64,000 nucleotides of DNA from an uncultured Phycisphaerae bacterium (GCA_937928595.1 CALGJV010000013.1:1-64000); one strand, 5' to 3'. Shown: positions 46,506 to 55,799, counted from the first letter of the stretch. A program made the numbers and translations. The notes: generated from the letters alone by a model not told the origin.

Positions 46506-47618
46506 ATGGCACCCGGCACCGCCGCGTCCTCCCGTTCAGCCCGCCGGCGCGTTCTTACCCAGACGGCCGGAGGTCTCGCGCTTGCACTGGTCACGATCCT
46601 GTTGCTGTTGTGGCTCGCCGGCGTGTTCAAGCCGAAGATCGGCGGGCCGACCGCAACGTACACGGCGCGACCGCTGCCCGCGGACGCGCCGCGTGTCGCG
46701 GTCGAGCGGCTGCGCCGCCCGCGGGTCGAGACCGCGATCGGCACCATTCGCCCGGTGCACGAGACGGCCGTGGCGTCCAAGCTGCTGGCCAAGGTGCTCG
46801 AGGTGAACGTGCAGGCCGGGCAGCTCGTGAAGAAAGGCGACGTGCTCGTGCGTTTGCAGGATGACGACCTGCAAGCGGGGCTGCGGCAGGCCGAGGCCGT
46901 GCTGGCGGCCTCGCGGGTATCGCTGGAGCGGGCGCAGATCGAGTACGACCGCGTGAAGCCGCTGTACGAAGCCGGCAGCGCGTCGAAGAACGAGTTCGAC
47001 CAGGCCGACACCGCGCTGCGGGCGGCGCGGGCCCAGGTCGAGCGCGACACGCAGGCCCGCATCCAGGCCGAGACGCTGCTCGAGTACGCGACGGTGCGCA
47101 GCCCGATCGACGGCAAGATCATCGACAAGCGCACCGAGGTCGGCGACACCGCCCAGCCGGGCGGCGTGCTGCTCACGCTGTACGACCCGACACGCATGCA
47201 GCTCGTCGCGAGCGTGCGGGAGTCGCTCACGCAGCGGCTGGAGGTCGGCCAGACGATCGGGGTGCAGATCGAATCAATGGGCATGACGTGCGAAGGCCGC
47301 ATCAGCGAGATCGTCCCCGAAGCGCAATCGGCCAGCCGCACGTTCGCCGTGAAGGTCACCGGACCCTGTCCGCCGGGGATTTACCCGGGCATGTTCGGCC
47401 GGTTGCTGGTCCCGCTCGACGATGAGGACGTGCTGGTCGTGCCCGCGGCGGCCGTGCGCCGCGTCGGGCAGCTGGACCTGGTGGATGTCGTGGAGCGCGG
47501 CGCGTCCGGGGAGCAGACGCGACGCCGCGTGGTGCAGCTCGGGCGGACGTTCGACGACCGGGTCGAAGTGCTGTCCGGGCTGCGCGAAGGGGAGCAGGTG
47601 CTCCCGGCGGCGGGTTAG
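46506..47618 (+). CDS. RND-type efflux periplasmic adaptor (membrane fusion protein)
   Basis: The 370-residue product has one N-terminal membrane anchor (LALVTILLLLWLAGVF), a lipoyl-like domain (VNVQAGQLVKKGDVLVRL), a helical hairpin (residues about 120-190), a second lipoyl half (VRSPIDGKIIDKRTEVGD) and beta-barrel/proximal domains. These adaptors bridge an inner-membrane pump and an outer channel. No RND or ABC pump gene adjoins it, so it is an orphan here. GGAG lies nine bases before the ATG. Confidence 0.9.
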   Translation: MAPGTAASSRSARRRVLTQTAGGLALALVTILLLLWLAGVFKPKIGGPTATYTARPLPADAPRVAVERLRRPRVETAIGTIRPVHETAVASKLLAKVLEVNVQAGQLVKKGDVLVRLQDDDLQAGLRQAEAVLAASRVSLERAQIEYDRVKPLYEAGSASKNEFDQADTALRAARAQVERDTQARIQAETLLEYATVRSPIDGKIIDKRTEVGDTAQPGGVLLTLYDPTRMQLVASVRESLTQRLEVGQTIGVQIESMGMTCEGRISEIVPEAQSASRTFAVKVTGPCPPGIYPGMFGRLLVPLDDEDVLVVPAAAVRRVGQLDLVDVVERGASGEQTRRRVVQLGRTFDDRVEVLSGLREGEQVLPAAG

Positions 47619-47660
47619 GCCGCGGGCCGGCGGCCGCGGTGTGCCCGCGGCGCGCCGCGC

Positions 47661-47689
47661 TTGTTTGCGAGTCGGGGGCTTCGCATAAT
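47661..47689 (+). promoter_or_regulatory. Leaderless promoter of the TPR protein gene
   Basis: TTGTTT (47661-47666), a 17-bp spacer and CATAAT (47684-47689). Six bases separate the -10 from ATG 47696, so transcription should begin at or next to the start codon. No ribosome-binding site is present. Confidence 0.6.
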
Positions 47690-47695
47690 CGCGGC

Positions 47696-49807
47696 ATGCA
47701 GCGCCGCGACCGGTCCAGCCCGCCACCTTCCGCCGCGGCACGCCGGGCCGGGCCGGAGGCCACGGCGCCGGCGTGGTGGGGGGTGGCGCTGCTCGCACTC
47801 GGCGTGGCGGCCGGCGTGGCACTGGTCCATGCTCCGGTGCTCACGGCCCAGGCCCTCACCTTCGACGACGAGCAGTACCTGACGAACAACCGCCTGGTGC
47901 GCAACCCGAGCGGCGAATCCGTCCGCCGGTTCTTCGCCGAGGTGCTGCACCCCTCGACGGTCGAGGGCTACTACCAGCCGCTGACGATGGTCTCGTTGAT
48001 GCTCGATTGCGCCGCGGGCGCCGCACCGGAGAACCTGCGGCCGATCCACCGCACGAATCTCGTGCTCCACGCATTGGCGGCGGCACTGGTCGTCGTCCTG
48101 CTGCACCAGCTCTTCGGCCGGCCGTGGGTGGCAGCCGGTGTGGGACTGCTGTTCGGGCTCCACCCGTTGACGGTGGAGCCGGTGGCGTGGGTGACGGAGC
48201 GAAAGACGCTGCTGGCGGGCGTGTTCGCGCTGGCGAGCCTGTGCGCGTACGTGCGTTTCGCGCGGCGACGCGGTGCGGGCGCCTACGCCGCCACGCTCGC
48301 GTTCTTGCTGCTGGCGCTGCTGTCGAAACCGACGAGCACGCCGCTGCCGGCGGTGCTGCTGCTGTTGGACTGGTGGCCGCTGCGGCGCCTGTCGTGGCGG
48401 AGCGTGGGGGAGAAAGCACCGCACCTGGTGCTGGCGGTCGTGTTCGCGGTCATCACCGTCGTGTCGCAGGCGCGGGCGGGGGGGGTTACGCCGCCGACAG
48501 TCGGCGGCGCGCTACGCGTGCCGCTGACCATCGTGCACAACCTGGGCTACTATGCGCGGCAGCTCGTGTGGCCCAGCGGCCTGACCCTCTACAACCCCGC
48601 GCCGGAGCCGTTCGGTCTGTCGCAGCCGGCGGTGCTCTTCGGCTTGGTCGTAACCCTCGCGTTGCTGGTCGCGCTGCTTCTGTCCCTGCGCGGGACGCGC
48701 GCGGCCGCGACCGGCGCCGCCATTTTTCTGGTGCTGGTGTTTCCGACGCTGGGCGTGATTGGTTTCACCGGCATGCTCGTGTCGCCGAAGTACGCGTACC
48801 TGCCGATGGTGGGCGTGCTGATCGCGCTGGCCGCGGGGCTGGGGCGGCTGACCGCGTTGGGCCGGGGCGGTCGGGTGGGGGTCGCGGCGGCGGTGGCGGG
48901 ACTGGCGCTGGCGGGGGCGGTTCGAGTGCGCGCGGAAGTCGCGCACTGGCAGACCACGGTCGGGCTGTACCGGCACATGCTGTCGCTGGCGCCGGACGGA
49001 GGGCTTCTGCACAGCGACTTGGGTGCGCAGCTGGCGTCGCAGGCGCGGGCGGCGGAGGCGGCGGGCGACCTGCCGCGGGCCCGACAGTTGTTGACCGAGG
49101 CGGTGGACCATTTCCGGCGGGCGCTGCCAACGTCGCTGGGGGCCCACCTGCCGCGGTACAACCTGGCGTTGACGCTGGATCAACTGGGGCGGCGGGCCGA
49201 GGCGGAGCAGATGTTCGTCGAGGCGGTGCGGCTCAAGCCCGACCATGTGCCCTCGCGGGTCGGGCTGGGGCGCTGCCTGCTGGCCGGCGGACGCCCGCAG
49301 GAGGCGGAGGAGCATCTGCGCGCGGCGCTGCGGCACGATCCCGAGTTTGTGGCCGCGAGCGAGAGTCTCGCGCGCGCTTTGGCGGCTCAGGAACGATTTG
49401 AGGAGGCGTTGCCGTACTTTGAACGGGCGCTGCGCCTCAGCCCCAACGTAGCGGAGCTGCACAACGATCTGGCCCGCGTGCTGGCGCAGCTGCGGCGCTA
49501 TGAGGACGCCGTCCCGCACCTGCGCCGGGCAATCGCTCTGAAGCCGGACCTGGTGGAGGCCCAGGTCAATCTCGGCTCGGTCCTGGCTGAGCTGGGGCGT
49601 CCGGCGGAGGCGGAAGGGCCGCTGCGCGCCGCCGTCCGCCTGAAGCCGGATTTCGCGTACGCGCAGCGCAAGCTGGGCGAGGTGCTGCTGGCGCTGGGCC
49701 GCCGGGAGGAAGCACTGCGCGTGTACGAAGACGGCCTGCGGGCGGCGCCGGGCGATGCGGAACTGCGACAGGCGCTGGAGGCGGCCCGCGCGGGTGCGGC
49801 GCCCTAG
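47696..49807 (+). CDS. Polytopic membrane protein with C-terminal TPR repeats (TMTC-like)
   Basis: The 703-residue protein has an N-terminal half with about ten membrane helices, including FDDEQYLTNNRLVRNP and RPIHRTNLVLHALAAAL. These resemble the glycosyltransferase-C-like domain of TMTC/DUF1736 proteins, which includes an early acidic motif (here FDDEQY). The C-terminal half has about seven tetratricopeptide repeats, for example EAEQMFVEAVRLKPDHV and DAVPHLRRAIALKPDLV. Eukaryotic TMTCs are protein O-mannosyltransferases. A lipid-linked sugar transferase role is possible but unproven. The mRNA appears leaderless. It shares the plus strand with the efflux adaptor but has its own promoter. Confidence 0.87.
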   Translation: MQRRDRSSPPPSAAARRAGPEATAPAWWGVALLALGVAAGVALVHAPVLTAQALTFDDEQYLTNNRLVRNPSGESVRRFFAEVLHPSTVEGYYQPLTMVSLMLDCAAGAAPENLRPIHRTNLVLHALAAALVVVLLHQLFGRPWVAAGVGLLFGLHPLTVEPVAWVTERKTLLAGVFALASLCAYVRFARRRGAGAYAATLAFLLLALLSKPTSTPLPAVLLLLDWWPLRRLSWRSVGEKAPHLVLAVVFAVITVVSQARAGGVTPPTVGGALRVPLTIVHNLGYYARQLVWPSGLTLYNPAPEPFGLSQPAVLFGLVVTLALLVALLLSLRGTRAAATGAAIFLVLVFPTLGVIGFTGMLVSPKYAYLPMVGVLIALAAGLGRLTALGRGGRVGVAAAVAGLALAGAVRVRAEVAHWQTTVGLYRHMLSLAPDGGLLHSDLGAQLASQARAAEAAGDLPRARQLLTEAVDHFRRALPTSLGAHLPRYNLALTLDQLGRRAEAEQMFVEAVRLKPDHVPSRVGLGRCLLAGGRPQEAEEHLRAALRHDPEFVAASESLARALAAQERFEEALPYFERALRLSPNVAELHNDLARVLAQLRRYEDAVPHLRRAIALKPDLVEAQVNLGSVLAELGRPAEAEGPLRAAVRLKPDFAYAQRKLGEVLLALGRREEALRVYEDGLRAAPGDAELRQALEAARAGAAP

Positions 49808-49820
49808 CGCCGCGGGCGGG

Positions 49821-50759
49821 TCAGGTAATCAGCCGGCGACTCGGCGGGCCGTCGTCGCGGCGCGGACGCCGGCCGGGACCGGACGCGCTGCCGCGCGTCC
49901 GCGGGCGCGCCCCACGCGTGGGACGCTCCGGGCGCGGCGGCCGATCGCGGAACGCTTCGCGGTCGTAACCCCGGGGCCGCCGACGCGGCGGCCGGGCGCC
50001 GGACGTCGCGTACTGGGCTTCGGCCTCCGCGGCCGCGGCCCGCAGCGCGGCGACCTCCTTCGGGAGCAGGCGCCGGGCGGCGCCGACCGGCAGTTGCCGC
50101 AACGACAGCGGACCGAACTGCACGCGCTTCAGGTTGCGGACGGGGTGGCCGAGCCGCGCGAGCATGCGGCGGACCTGCCGGTTGCGGCCCTCGCGCAGCG
50201 TGATCATCAGGACCGATTTTTCGCGCTCGCTGTGAACGATCTCGACCTCGCTCGCATGGGCCCGGCCCTCGCTGAGCCACACGCCGCTCCGCAGACGATC
50301 GGTGAGATCGGGAGCCACGTGGCCGCGGACCTCGGCGCGGTAGGTCTTCGGCACGCCGAAGCGCGGGTGCGTGAGGCGCTCGGCCAGCTCGCCGTCATTG
50401 GTCATCAGGAGCAGGCCGGAGCTGTCGGCGTCGAGGCGGCCGACGGAGAACAGCCGGAAGCCCAGCTCGGGCAGCAGGTCGACCGCCCGCGGCCGCCCGG
50501 CGGGGTCCTTGTTGGTGCACACGACGCCCTTGGGCTTGTGGATGATCCAGTACTCGAGCCGCTGGGCGCGGACGCGTGCGCCGTTGACGAAGACACGATC
50601 CTGTTGCGGATCGACGAAGGCGGGCAGTTGCTCCACGACGACGTCGTTCACGACGACGCGGCCGGCGAGAATCAGCTCCTCCGCGTGCCGGCGCGAGGCG
50701 ACGCCGGCGTCCGAAAGGAACTTCTGCAAGCGCACGCGTGCGGGGCCCGGCGCGGTCAT
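49821..50759 (-). CDS. rluB: 23S rRNA pseudouridine synthase RluB-type
   Basis: RsuA/RluB-family enzymes isomerise uridine to pseudouridine in rRNA. The 312-residue product has an N-terminal S4 RNA-binding domain (RLQKFLSDAGVASRRHAEEL), the catalytic aspartate in GRLDADSSGLLLMTNDG, and REGRNRQVRRMLARLGHPV. It ends in about 70 basic Arg/Pro-rich residues, an extension common in RluB. The choice of RluB over RluE/RluF is by overall resemblance. ATG 50759 overlaps the upstream stop as ATGA. Confidence 0.92.
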   Translation of the reverse strand: MTAPGPARVRLQKFLSDAGVASRRHAEELILAGRVVVNDVVVEQLPAFVDPQQDRVFVNGARVRAQRLEYWIIHKPKGVVCTNKDPAGRPRAVDLLPELGFRLFSVGRLDADSSGLLLMTNDGELAERLTHPRFGVPKTYRAEVRGHVAPDLTDRLRSGVWLSEGRAHASEVEIVHSEREKSVLMITLREGRNRQVRRMLARLGHPVRNLKRVQFGPLSLRQLPVGAARRLLPKEVAALRAAAAEAEAQYATSGARPPRRRPRGYDREAFRDRPPRPERPTRGARPRTRGSASGPGRRPRRDDGPPSRRLIT

Positions 50760-52603
50760 CGGGCCCCCTTGGCGGCGTCGTGCTCCGGGCGGGCGGGCAG
50801 CAGCGGCTCGTCACGACCCGGCTCGGCCGGCGGGTTCGGCGTCGTGTTCGCGCCGGGCGGCGGCTGGCGGTCGGTCTCCGGGCGCTCGGGGGTGTCTTCC
50901 GGACCGAGGATGTCAGTCAGGCTGGTCTGCTCGACCACGAGGCGCGCGGGGATCGTGCCGTCTTCGCAGAGTTGTGCGAGGACCTGCACGACGCGCGAGT
51001 AGGGCAGTCCGAGGCCGCGCAGGCGGCCCGCGGCGTCGGGTTCCGGCACGTCGGCCAGGGCGCTCACCAGCTCGGAAACGCGCGGCGGAACCAGGATCTC
51101 GTCCGAGAGCTTCCGCCCCCAGCGGGCGAAGAGCTTGACGTCGGCCGTCTCCGCGGCACTGACCAGCGTGACCGACTCGTCCGGGTGGCGGTAGAACACG
51201 GGGGCGTGCACGGGCACCTGCCGGCCGAAGACCGCGATGCGCGGGGCGCGCGTGCGGCGCACGTAGACGAGCGCCGGGCCGTCGCACTCGACGAGGTCCA
51301 GGACACAGTTGAGCTGAGCGCGGTCCAGCACGCACCGGAACGGAAGCGAGCGAATCGCGGGGTGGTTGTGTTCCTGGAGCGCCAGGTAGGCGGCGATGCG
51401 GATTTCCTGGTCGGCATCGCTCAGGAGCGGCACGAGCGGCAGCGTGGCCTGCGGTGAGTTGCTCGCCCCCAGCTCGCGCACCGCCAGCAGCCGATGCGGG
51501 TCGCCGCGGGCCGCGGCGATTTCGGCCAGCACGGCCAGCGCGGCGCTGTCGCTCAGGCGCGCCCCGGCCCGCGCGGCATAGAACCGCACGCTCGCGTCGC
51601 CGGCCGCGTACAGCGGCTGAAGGCGCGGCAGGACGTTGCGGCCCAGCGCTTCCCAGGCGTACGCCACCGGCTCGAGTCGCACCTCTCCGGCGGTCGCCGC
51701 GCGGCTCAGCTCCTGCACTTTGCGCTCGACGAAGCCGGGCTGGTTGTCCAAGTACAGCCGCACGACGAGCCGCCGGAAGTGGTCGGGCTCCGCGGCGTAG
51801 GCCGGCGGCGTCTTGAGCGTCAGGAAACCGCGGCTGATCGCCTCCGCCACGCGCGGCTTCGGCCCGAACCGCTCGTTGATGCGGCGCTCCATCTGCTGCG
51901 CAAGCTGGTAGTTCGGCTGCACCAGGATCAGCCGGAGGGGACGGGCCTCGTTCACGCGCCCGCCCCCCAGCACGTAACCCTTGCGCGGATCCGCCGCCGC
52001 GAACGGACTCACGAACACCGGCCCGCCGGCGCGCGCCAGCACGTTGCCCTGGATCATGCCGCGCCCGGTGGCCGCGCGATCGAACAGCCGCAATTCCGTA
52101 GGCAGCAGCAGTCCGCCTTCGAGGGTCTGGGTACTCGAGCCGACGATGGCGCTGACCTGGAGATCGATCCGCATTCCGGCGGGCGCGCCCGCCGGCACGT
52201 ATCCGACCACCTCGACGACGGCGGTGTCCAGCGAGTCGATCAGCTCCTCCGGCGACAGCTTCGGTCGGCGTCCGCCGCCCTGCGGTGCGATTTGCTTGGT
52301 CAGGTATTCCGCGAGGTATTCCCGCACCACCGACGGGCAGTCGCTGCTGCCCTTGTCACCAAGACCGACGACCAGCCCGAACCCCCGCAGCGCCATCGGC
52401 TCGACGTCCGCCAGGTACGTCTGGGCCGCGATCGAGCCGGCGACTACCGCGTCCGTGGTGACGGCGGCGCGTTGCGGCGGGGCCGCTTCGGGGGGCGGCT
52501 TGGGCGGGCGGTCCCACTTGAAGTCTCCGCAGCCGGCCAGCACGGCCAGCGCGAGCGCAGGACACCAGGATGTACACACGGCGCGCGCGCGGGAGCCGAT
52601 CAT
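50756..52603 (-). CDS. FlgI-like (flagellar P-ring-type) lipoprotein with HEAT-like region
   Basis: The 615-residue product has a lipobox (LAVLAGC). Residues about 55-300 follow the FlgI pattern: RGFGLVVGLGDKG, VVEVVGYVPAGAPAGMRIDL, a LEGGLLLPTELR segment, GNVLARAGG and GGGRVNEARPLRL. FlgI forms the flagellar P-ring, but here the C-terminal half instead contains HEAT-like helical repeats (LAEIAAARGDPHRLLAVREL) and a variable tail. No other flagellar gene is in view. I infer a ring-forming or secretion-associated paralogue. GGAGAG lies nine bases before ATG 52603. It is coupled to rluB. Confidence 0.82.
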   Translation of the reverse strand: MIGSRARAVCTSWCPALALAVLAGCGDFKWDRPPKPPPEAAPPQRAAVTTDAVVAGSIAAQTYLADVEPMALRGFGLVVGLGDKGSSDCPSVVREYLAEYLTKQIAPQGGGRRPKLSPEELIDSLDTAVVEVVGYVPAGAPAGMRIDLQVSAIVGSSTQTLEGGLLLPTELRLFDRAATGRGMIQGNVLARAGGPVFVSPFAAADPRKGYVLGGGRVNEARPLRLILVQPNYQLAQQMERRINERFGPKPRVAEAISRGFLTLKTPPAYAAEPDHFRRLVVRLYLDNQPGFVERKVQELSRAATAGEVRLEPVAYAWEALGRNVLPRLQPLYAAGDASVRFYAARAGARLSDSAALAVLAEIAAARGDPHRLLAVRELGASNSPQATLPLVPLLSDADQEIRIAAYLALQEHNHPAIRSLPFRCVLDRAQLNCVLDLVECDGPALVYVRRTRAPRIAVFGRQVPVHAPVFYRHPDESVTLVSAAETADVKLFARWGRKLSDEILVPPRVSELVSALADVPEPDAAGRLRGLGLPYSRVVQVLAQLCEDGTIPARLVVEQTSLTDILGPEDTPERPETDRQPPPGANTTPNPPAEPGRDEPLLPARPEHDAAKGAR

Positions 52604-52701
52604 CCGCAGGTTCTCTCCGCCGGACGGAGCCGGGTGGGGTTCCCGGCACCGGCCGCACTGGCAGTCTACCGGGGCGGCGGTCGATCCGAAACGACGGCGG
52701 C

Positions 52702-53436
52702 CTACCACTGGGCCTCTTCGAACGCGCCCAGCGAGGGGCCGCGCGCCTTGCGGGCCATGTCCCTGAGCAGGGCGGCGGCCAGCGTCAGGTCACCCGGGGT
52801 CGTAATCTTGAGGTTGCGACGATCGGACTCGACGATCGCGACGGGATGGCCGCTGCGCTCGACGATCTCCGCGTCGTCCGTGGGGTGGAAGTCCGCGGGC
52901 CGCGCGGCATAGGCCTTCCGCAGCACGTCCTTGCGGAAGACCTGCGGCGTCTGGGCCTCGTAGAGCCCCGCCCGCGGCACCGTGGCGTCGATCACGCCCG
53001 AGCCCGCCACCCGCTTGATCGTGCCCGTCAGCGGGGCGGCCAGGATCGCGGCCCCGGTCTTGCCGGCTTCGTCGAAGACCTTGTCGATCCAGGCATCCAG
53101 CACGCACGGGCGGACGGCGTCGTGCACGCACACGAGCTCGGCCTCGTCGGCCACCTGCTCGAGCGCCCGCTGCACCGACTCGTAGCGTTCGCGGCCGCCC
53201 TGCACCAGCTTGAGCCCCATGATCATGATGTTGGCGGCGTACTTCTCCTTGACGACCTCGTAATCCTCGGGCGCGACGGTCAGGATGGTCTGGCAGACGT
53301 CGGGTCGGTTGAGGAAGAGCTCGAGTGCACGGATGAAAACCGGGCGGTTGTCGAGCTGGGCAAAAGGCTTCTTGACGTCGCCGCCGAAGCGCTTGCCCGC
53401 CCCAGCGGCAGGGATGATGACCGCGACCTTCGTCAT
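52702..53436 (-). CDS. ispD: 2-C-methyl-D-erythritol 4-phosphate cytidylyltransferase
   Basis: IspD transfers CMP to MEP in the non-mevalonate isoprenoid pathway, which ultimately feeds UppS. The 244-residue product has IIPAAGAGKRFGGDVKKPF, QGGRERYESVQRAL, VCVHDAVRPCV, PLTGTIKRV and TPQVFRKDVL, with TDDAEIVERSG near the end. The normal family length and all substrate-binding motifs are present. ATG 53436 has GAGGAG seven bases upstream. Confidence 0.95.
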   Translation of the reverse strand: MTKVAVIIPAAGAGKRFGGDVKKPFAQLDNRPVFIRALELFLNRPDVCQTILTVAPEDYEVVKEKYAANIMIMGLKLVQGGRERYESVQRALEQVADEAELVCVHDAVRPCVLDAWIDKVFDEAGKTGAAILAAPLTGTIKRVAGSGVIDATVPRAGLYEAQTPQVFRKDVLRKAYAARPADFHPTDDAEIVERSGHPVAIVESDRRNLKITTPGDLTLAAALLRDMARKARGPSLGAFEEAQW

Positions 53437-53646
53437 GGGCGCTCTCCTCGGGCCGACGGCCGGCCGGTGGTAGGGTGTCACGCGAGCGCGACAGGGTCAA
53501 GGGCGCGGCGGGAACGCGCTCATCCGCCGCGCCAGTGGTCCGTGCGGCCCCAAGAGGGAGATTCTCGGGCGGGCGCGGACCGCATTGGGGCGGGGTGGTA
53601 TTCGCACGTCGCAGCAGCTACACTGGTGTACGAGGAAGAGAAGTTT

Positions 53647-53672
53647 GACTTGCGTTTTCAGCAACGCAAGTC
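53647..53672. promoter_or_regulatory. Perfect 10-bp inverted repeat ahead of a lipoprotein gene
   Basis: GACTTGCGTT (53647-53656) and AACGCAAGTC (53663-53672) flank a 6-nt loop, 57 bp before the next start codon. The surrounding stretch is less GC-rich than its neighbours. It could be an operator or an attenuator-like hairpin. Confidence 0.5.
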
Positions 53673-53728
53673 GGCCCGGCGCTTGAAGTTGTGTCATCAC
53701 GGGCGCGAGCTCTGTTCGGTCGTACCGC

Positions 53729-54688
53729 GTGCGCGATTGGCTGACATGCTGGTGGAGTCAAGGGGCCGTCGGCGGTCTGTGTACGGCCGCCGCGCTGGCG
53801 GTAGCCCTCACGACGGGCTGCCAGTCCGGCGGCGCTTCGGCTTGGCCATCGGTGCTCGCCCCGTCTCCCGCCCCGTCCGACCCCCCGAACGATTCCCCGA
53901 AAGACGTGCCGCCGCTGCTGGTGGCCGCGCCGCCGCGCGAGGTGGCGCCCACGGCGGCCGCGCGCCAGGTGCAGATCGTGCTCACGTTACTGCACGTGGA
54001 GGTGCCGCAGGCGAATCGCACGCAGACCGAGCCGCTGTGGAACCACCTGCGCGAGGACGTGGTTGACCACGCGACGCGTCAGCGTCTGCGGGACAACGGC
54101 GTACGGATCGGCGTGGGACACACGCAATGGTGGGACGCGGTCAAGGCGGTTCTCGATGGCATCGCGGACGTGCGCTCGACCGCGCTGGATCCGGTGCGCC
54201 TCCCGGAGGACTACCCGCTCGCGCTGGAGATGGATCCGGAGCCGCGGGATCAGACGGTGTTTTTCGTGGGTGATGACGGCATTCTGACGGGTGAGACCTG
54301 GCCCGGGAGCCGCATGGTGCTGCGGGTGACTTGTGCGGTGCCGTTGGATCAGCCCGACCGGCTGCGACTGACGGCGGTGCCCGAGGTACGGCAGCGGCTC
54401 AGCGGCTTCCGCTGGGTCCGGACGGAGGCGGGGCTGTATCAGGAGCCGCGGTACAACGCGCGGACGCTGCCCGCCGCCGGCTTCGTGGTCGATCTGGGTC
54501 CCGGCGAGTTCCTGCTCGTGGCGCCGGGCGAGCGGTCCGGCTTGTACGGTATTCCCGGCGGCTTGCTGCTGCGGCGCGCGGATGGGGCCCTGCGTCGCGA
54601 CTCGTTCGTTTTCGTGCGGGCTGAGTTGCGCGAGGTGGGGGCCACGGCCGGTCCGGTGGGCCTGGCCATCAACCGCCGGCCAGAGTGA
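53729..54688 (+). CDS. Lipoprotein of unknown function
   Basis: The 319-residue product begins with a signal peptide and probable lipobox (VALTTGC), then a Pro/Ser-rich linker. The mature domain starts QVQIVLTLLHVEVPQ and includes VVDLGPGEFLLVAPG and LLLRRADGALRRDSFVFVRA. It is beta-rich with no catalytic motif I recognise. The QIVLTLLHVEVP opening recalls secretin-type N-domains, but only weakly. GTG 53729 has no clear ribosome-binding site. A sensor kinase gene follows four bases later, so the two may form a signalling unit. Confidence 0.75.
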   Translation: MRDWLTCWWSQGAVGGLCTAAALAVALTTGCQSGGASAWPSVLAPSPAPSDPPNDSPKDVPPLLVAAPPREVAPTAAARQVQIVLTLLHVEVPQANRTQTEPLWNHLREDVVDHATRQRLRDNGVRIGVGHTQWWDAVKAVLDGIADVRSTALDPVRLPEDYPLALEMDPEPRDQTVFFVGDDGILTGETWPGSRMVLRVTCAVPLDQPDRLRLTAVPEVRQRLSGFRWVRTEAGLYQEPRYNARTLPAAGFVVDLGPGEFLLVAPGERSGLYGIPGGLLLRRADGALRRDSFVFVRAELREVGATAGPVGLAINRRPE

Positions 54689-54692
54689 GCGT

Positions 54693-55799
54693 ATGGCACC
54701 TGCGACGTCCAACCGACCGTCTGCGACGCGGCTCGACGCCGATTACCTGGAGGCGCTCTTCCAGGGGGCCGGGTTCGCGATCGTGGCCTGTCAGCCCGAC
54801 GGGGAGGTCGTGACGGGCAACGTCGCCGCGGCGCGGTTGTTCGGTTCGCTGGCGGGCTTGACGGGCCAGCCGGCCAGCGCCCTGTTCCGGGAGTCGGAGC
54901 GGGCGGAGGTCGACCGGCTGCTCGAGCAGGTGCGCACGACGCTCGAGCCGTACGAGTACCGGACGCGGCTGGGCACCGCCGGCGAGCCGCTCGAGTACGC
55001 GGTGTGGCTGATGCCGGTGCTGGACAGCGACGAGAACGTGCGCGGCCTGTCGCTCTGGTTCCGGGACATCACCGAGCGGATGCGCCTGCGGCGCGCACTT
55101 CAGAAGCGCGAGCGTCTTCAGTCGCTCGGGGGACTGTCCGGGGCCGTCGCGCACCACTACAACAACCTGCTTTGCTGCATCGCGACCAGCGTCGAGTACG
55201 CGTTGAACATGAACACGCTCACCGCGATGCGGCGCGCGCTCCAGCGGACGGCCGAGGCGGTCGGACGCGCGGCGCACATCACGCGGCAGCTGCTCGCGTT
55301 CGCGCAGGCGGATCATCACGAAAGCGACCTGGCGGACCTGACCGAGACGGTTCTGTACTACTTCGACGAGAACGAGGAGCGCCTGGCACGGTTGCACGTG
55401 AAGCTTGAGGTGGACTGGCAGCTCGTGCCGATCATCCCGGTTCGCCGCCGGCAGCTCCTGATCGTCCTTGAGAACATCGTGCAGAACGCGGTCGAGGCCA
55501 TGCCCGCGGGCGGCACGCTGCACGTGACGCTCGCGCGCCGCGACCTGACGAGCGTGAGCCTCTCGATCACGGATACGGGCGGCGGCATCAACCCCGAGCT
55601 CATGGAGCGTCTGTTCGAGCCCTTCTTCACGACCAAGGGCGAGCTGGGCAGCGGCACCGGGCGGAATGCGGGCATGGGGCTGGCCGTCGCGCACGGGCTG
55701 GTCGGCGAGATGGACGGCACGATCACGGCGGCGAACGTGCCCGGCCGCGGCGCACGGTTCGACATCGTGATTCCCATTCACCGGGAAGCGGGGCCCTGA
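54693..55799 (+). CDS. PAS-domain sensor histidine kinase (NtrB-like)
   Basis: The 368-residue kinase is soluble. A PAS domain occupies about residues 18-130 (FAIVACQPDGEVVTGN, RGLSLWFRDITERMRL). The H-box is LGGLSGAVAHHYNNLL with the phosphoacceptor at H154 or H155, of the HxxNNLL class. ATPase motifs follow: ENIVQNAVEAMP (N), DTGGGI (G1), LFEPFFTTK (F) and GMGLAVAHG (G2). It starts four bases after a lipoprotein gene. No response regulator gene is adjacent. Confidence 0.9.
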   Translation: MAPATSNRPSATRLDADYLEALFQGAGFAIVACQPDGEVVTGNVAAARLFGSLAGLTGQPASALFRESERAEVDRLLEQVRTTLEPYEYRTRLGTAGEPLEYAVWLMPVLDSDENVRGLSLWFRDITERMRLRRALQKRERLQSLGGLSGAVAHHYNNLLCCIATSVEYALNMNTLTAMRRALQRTAEAVGRAAHITRQLLAFAQADHHESDLADLTETVLYYFDENEERLARLHVKLEVDWQLVPIIPVRRRQLLIVLENIVQNAVEAMPAGGTLHVTLARRDLTSVSLSITDTGGGINPELMERLFEPFFTTKGELGSGTGRNAGMGLAVAHGLVGEMDGTITAANVPGRGARFDIVIPIHREAGP

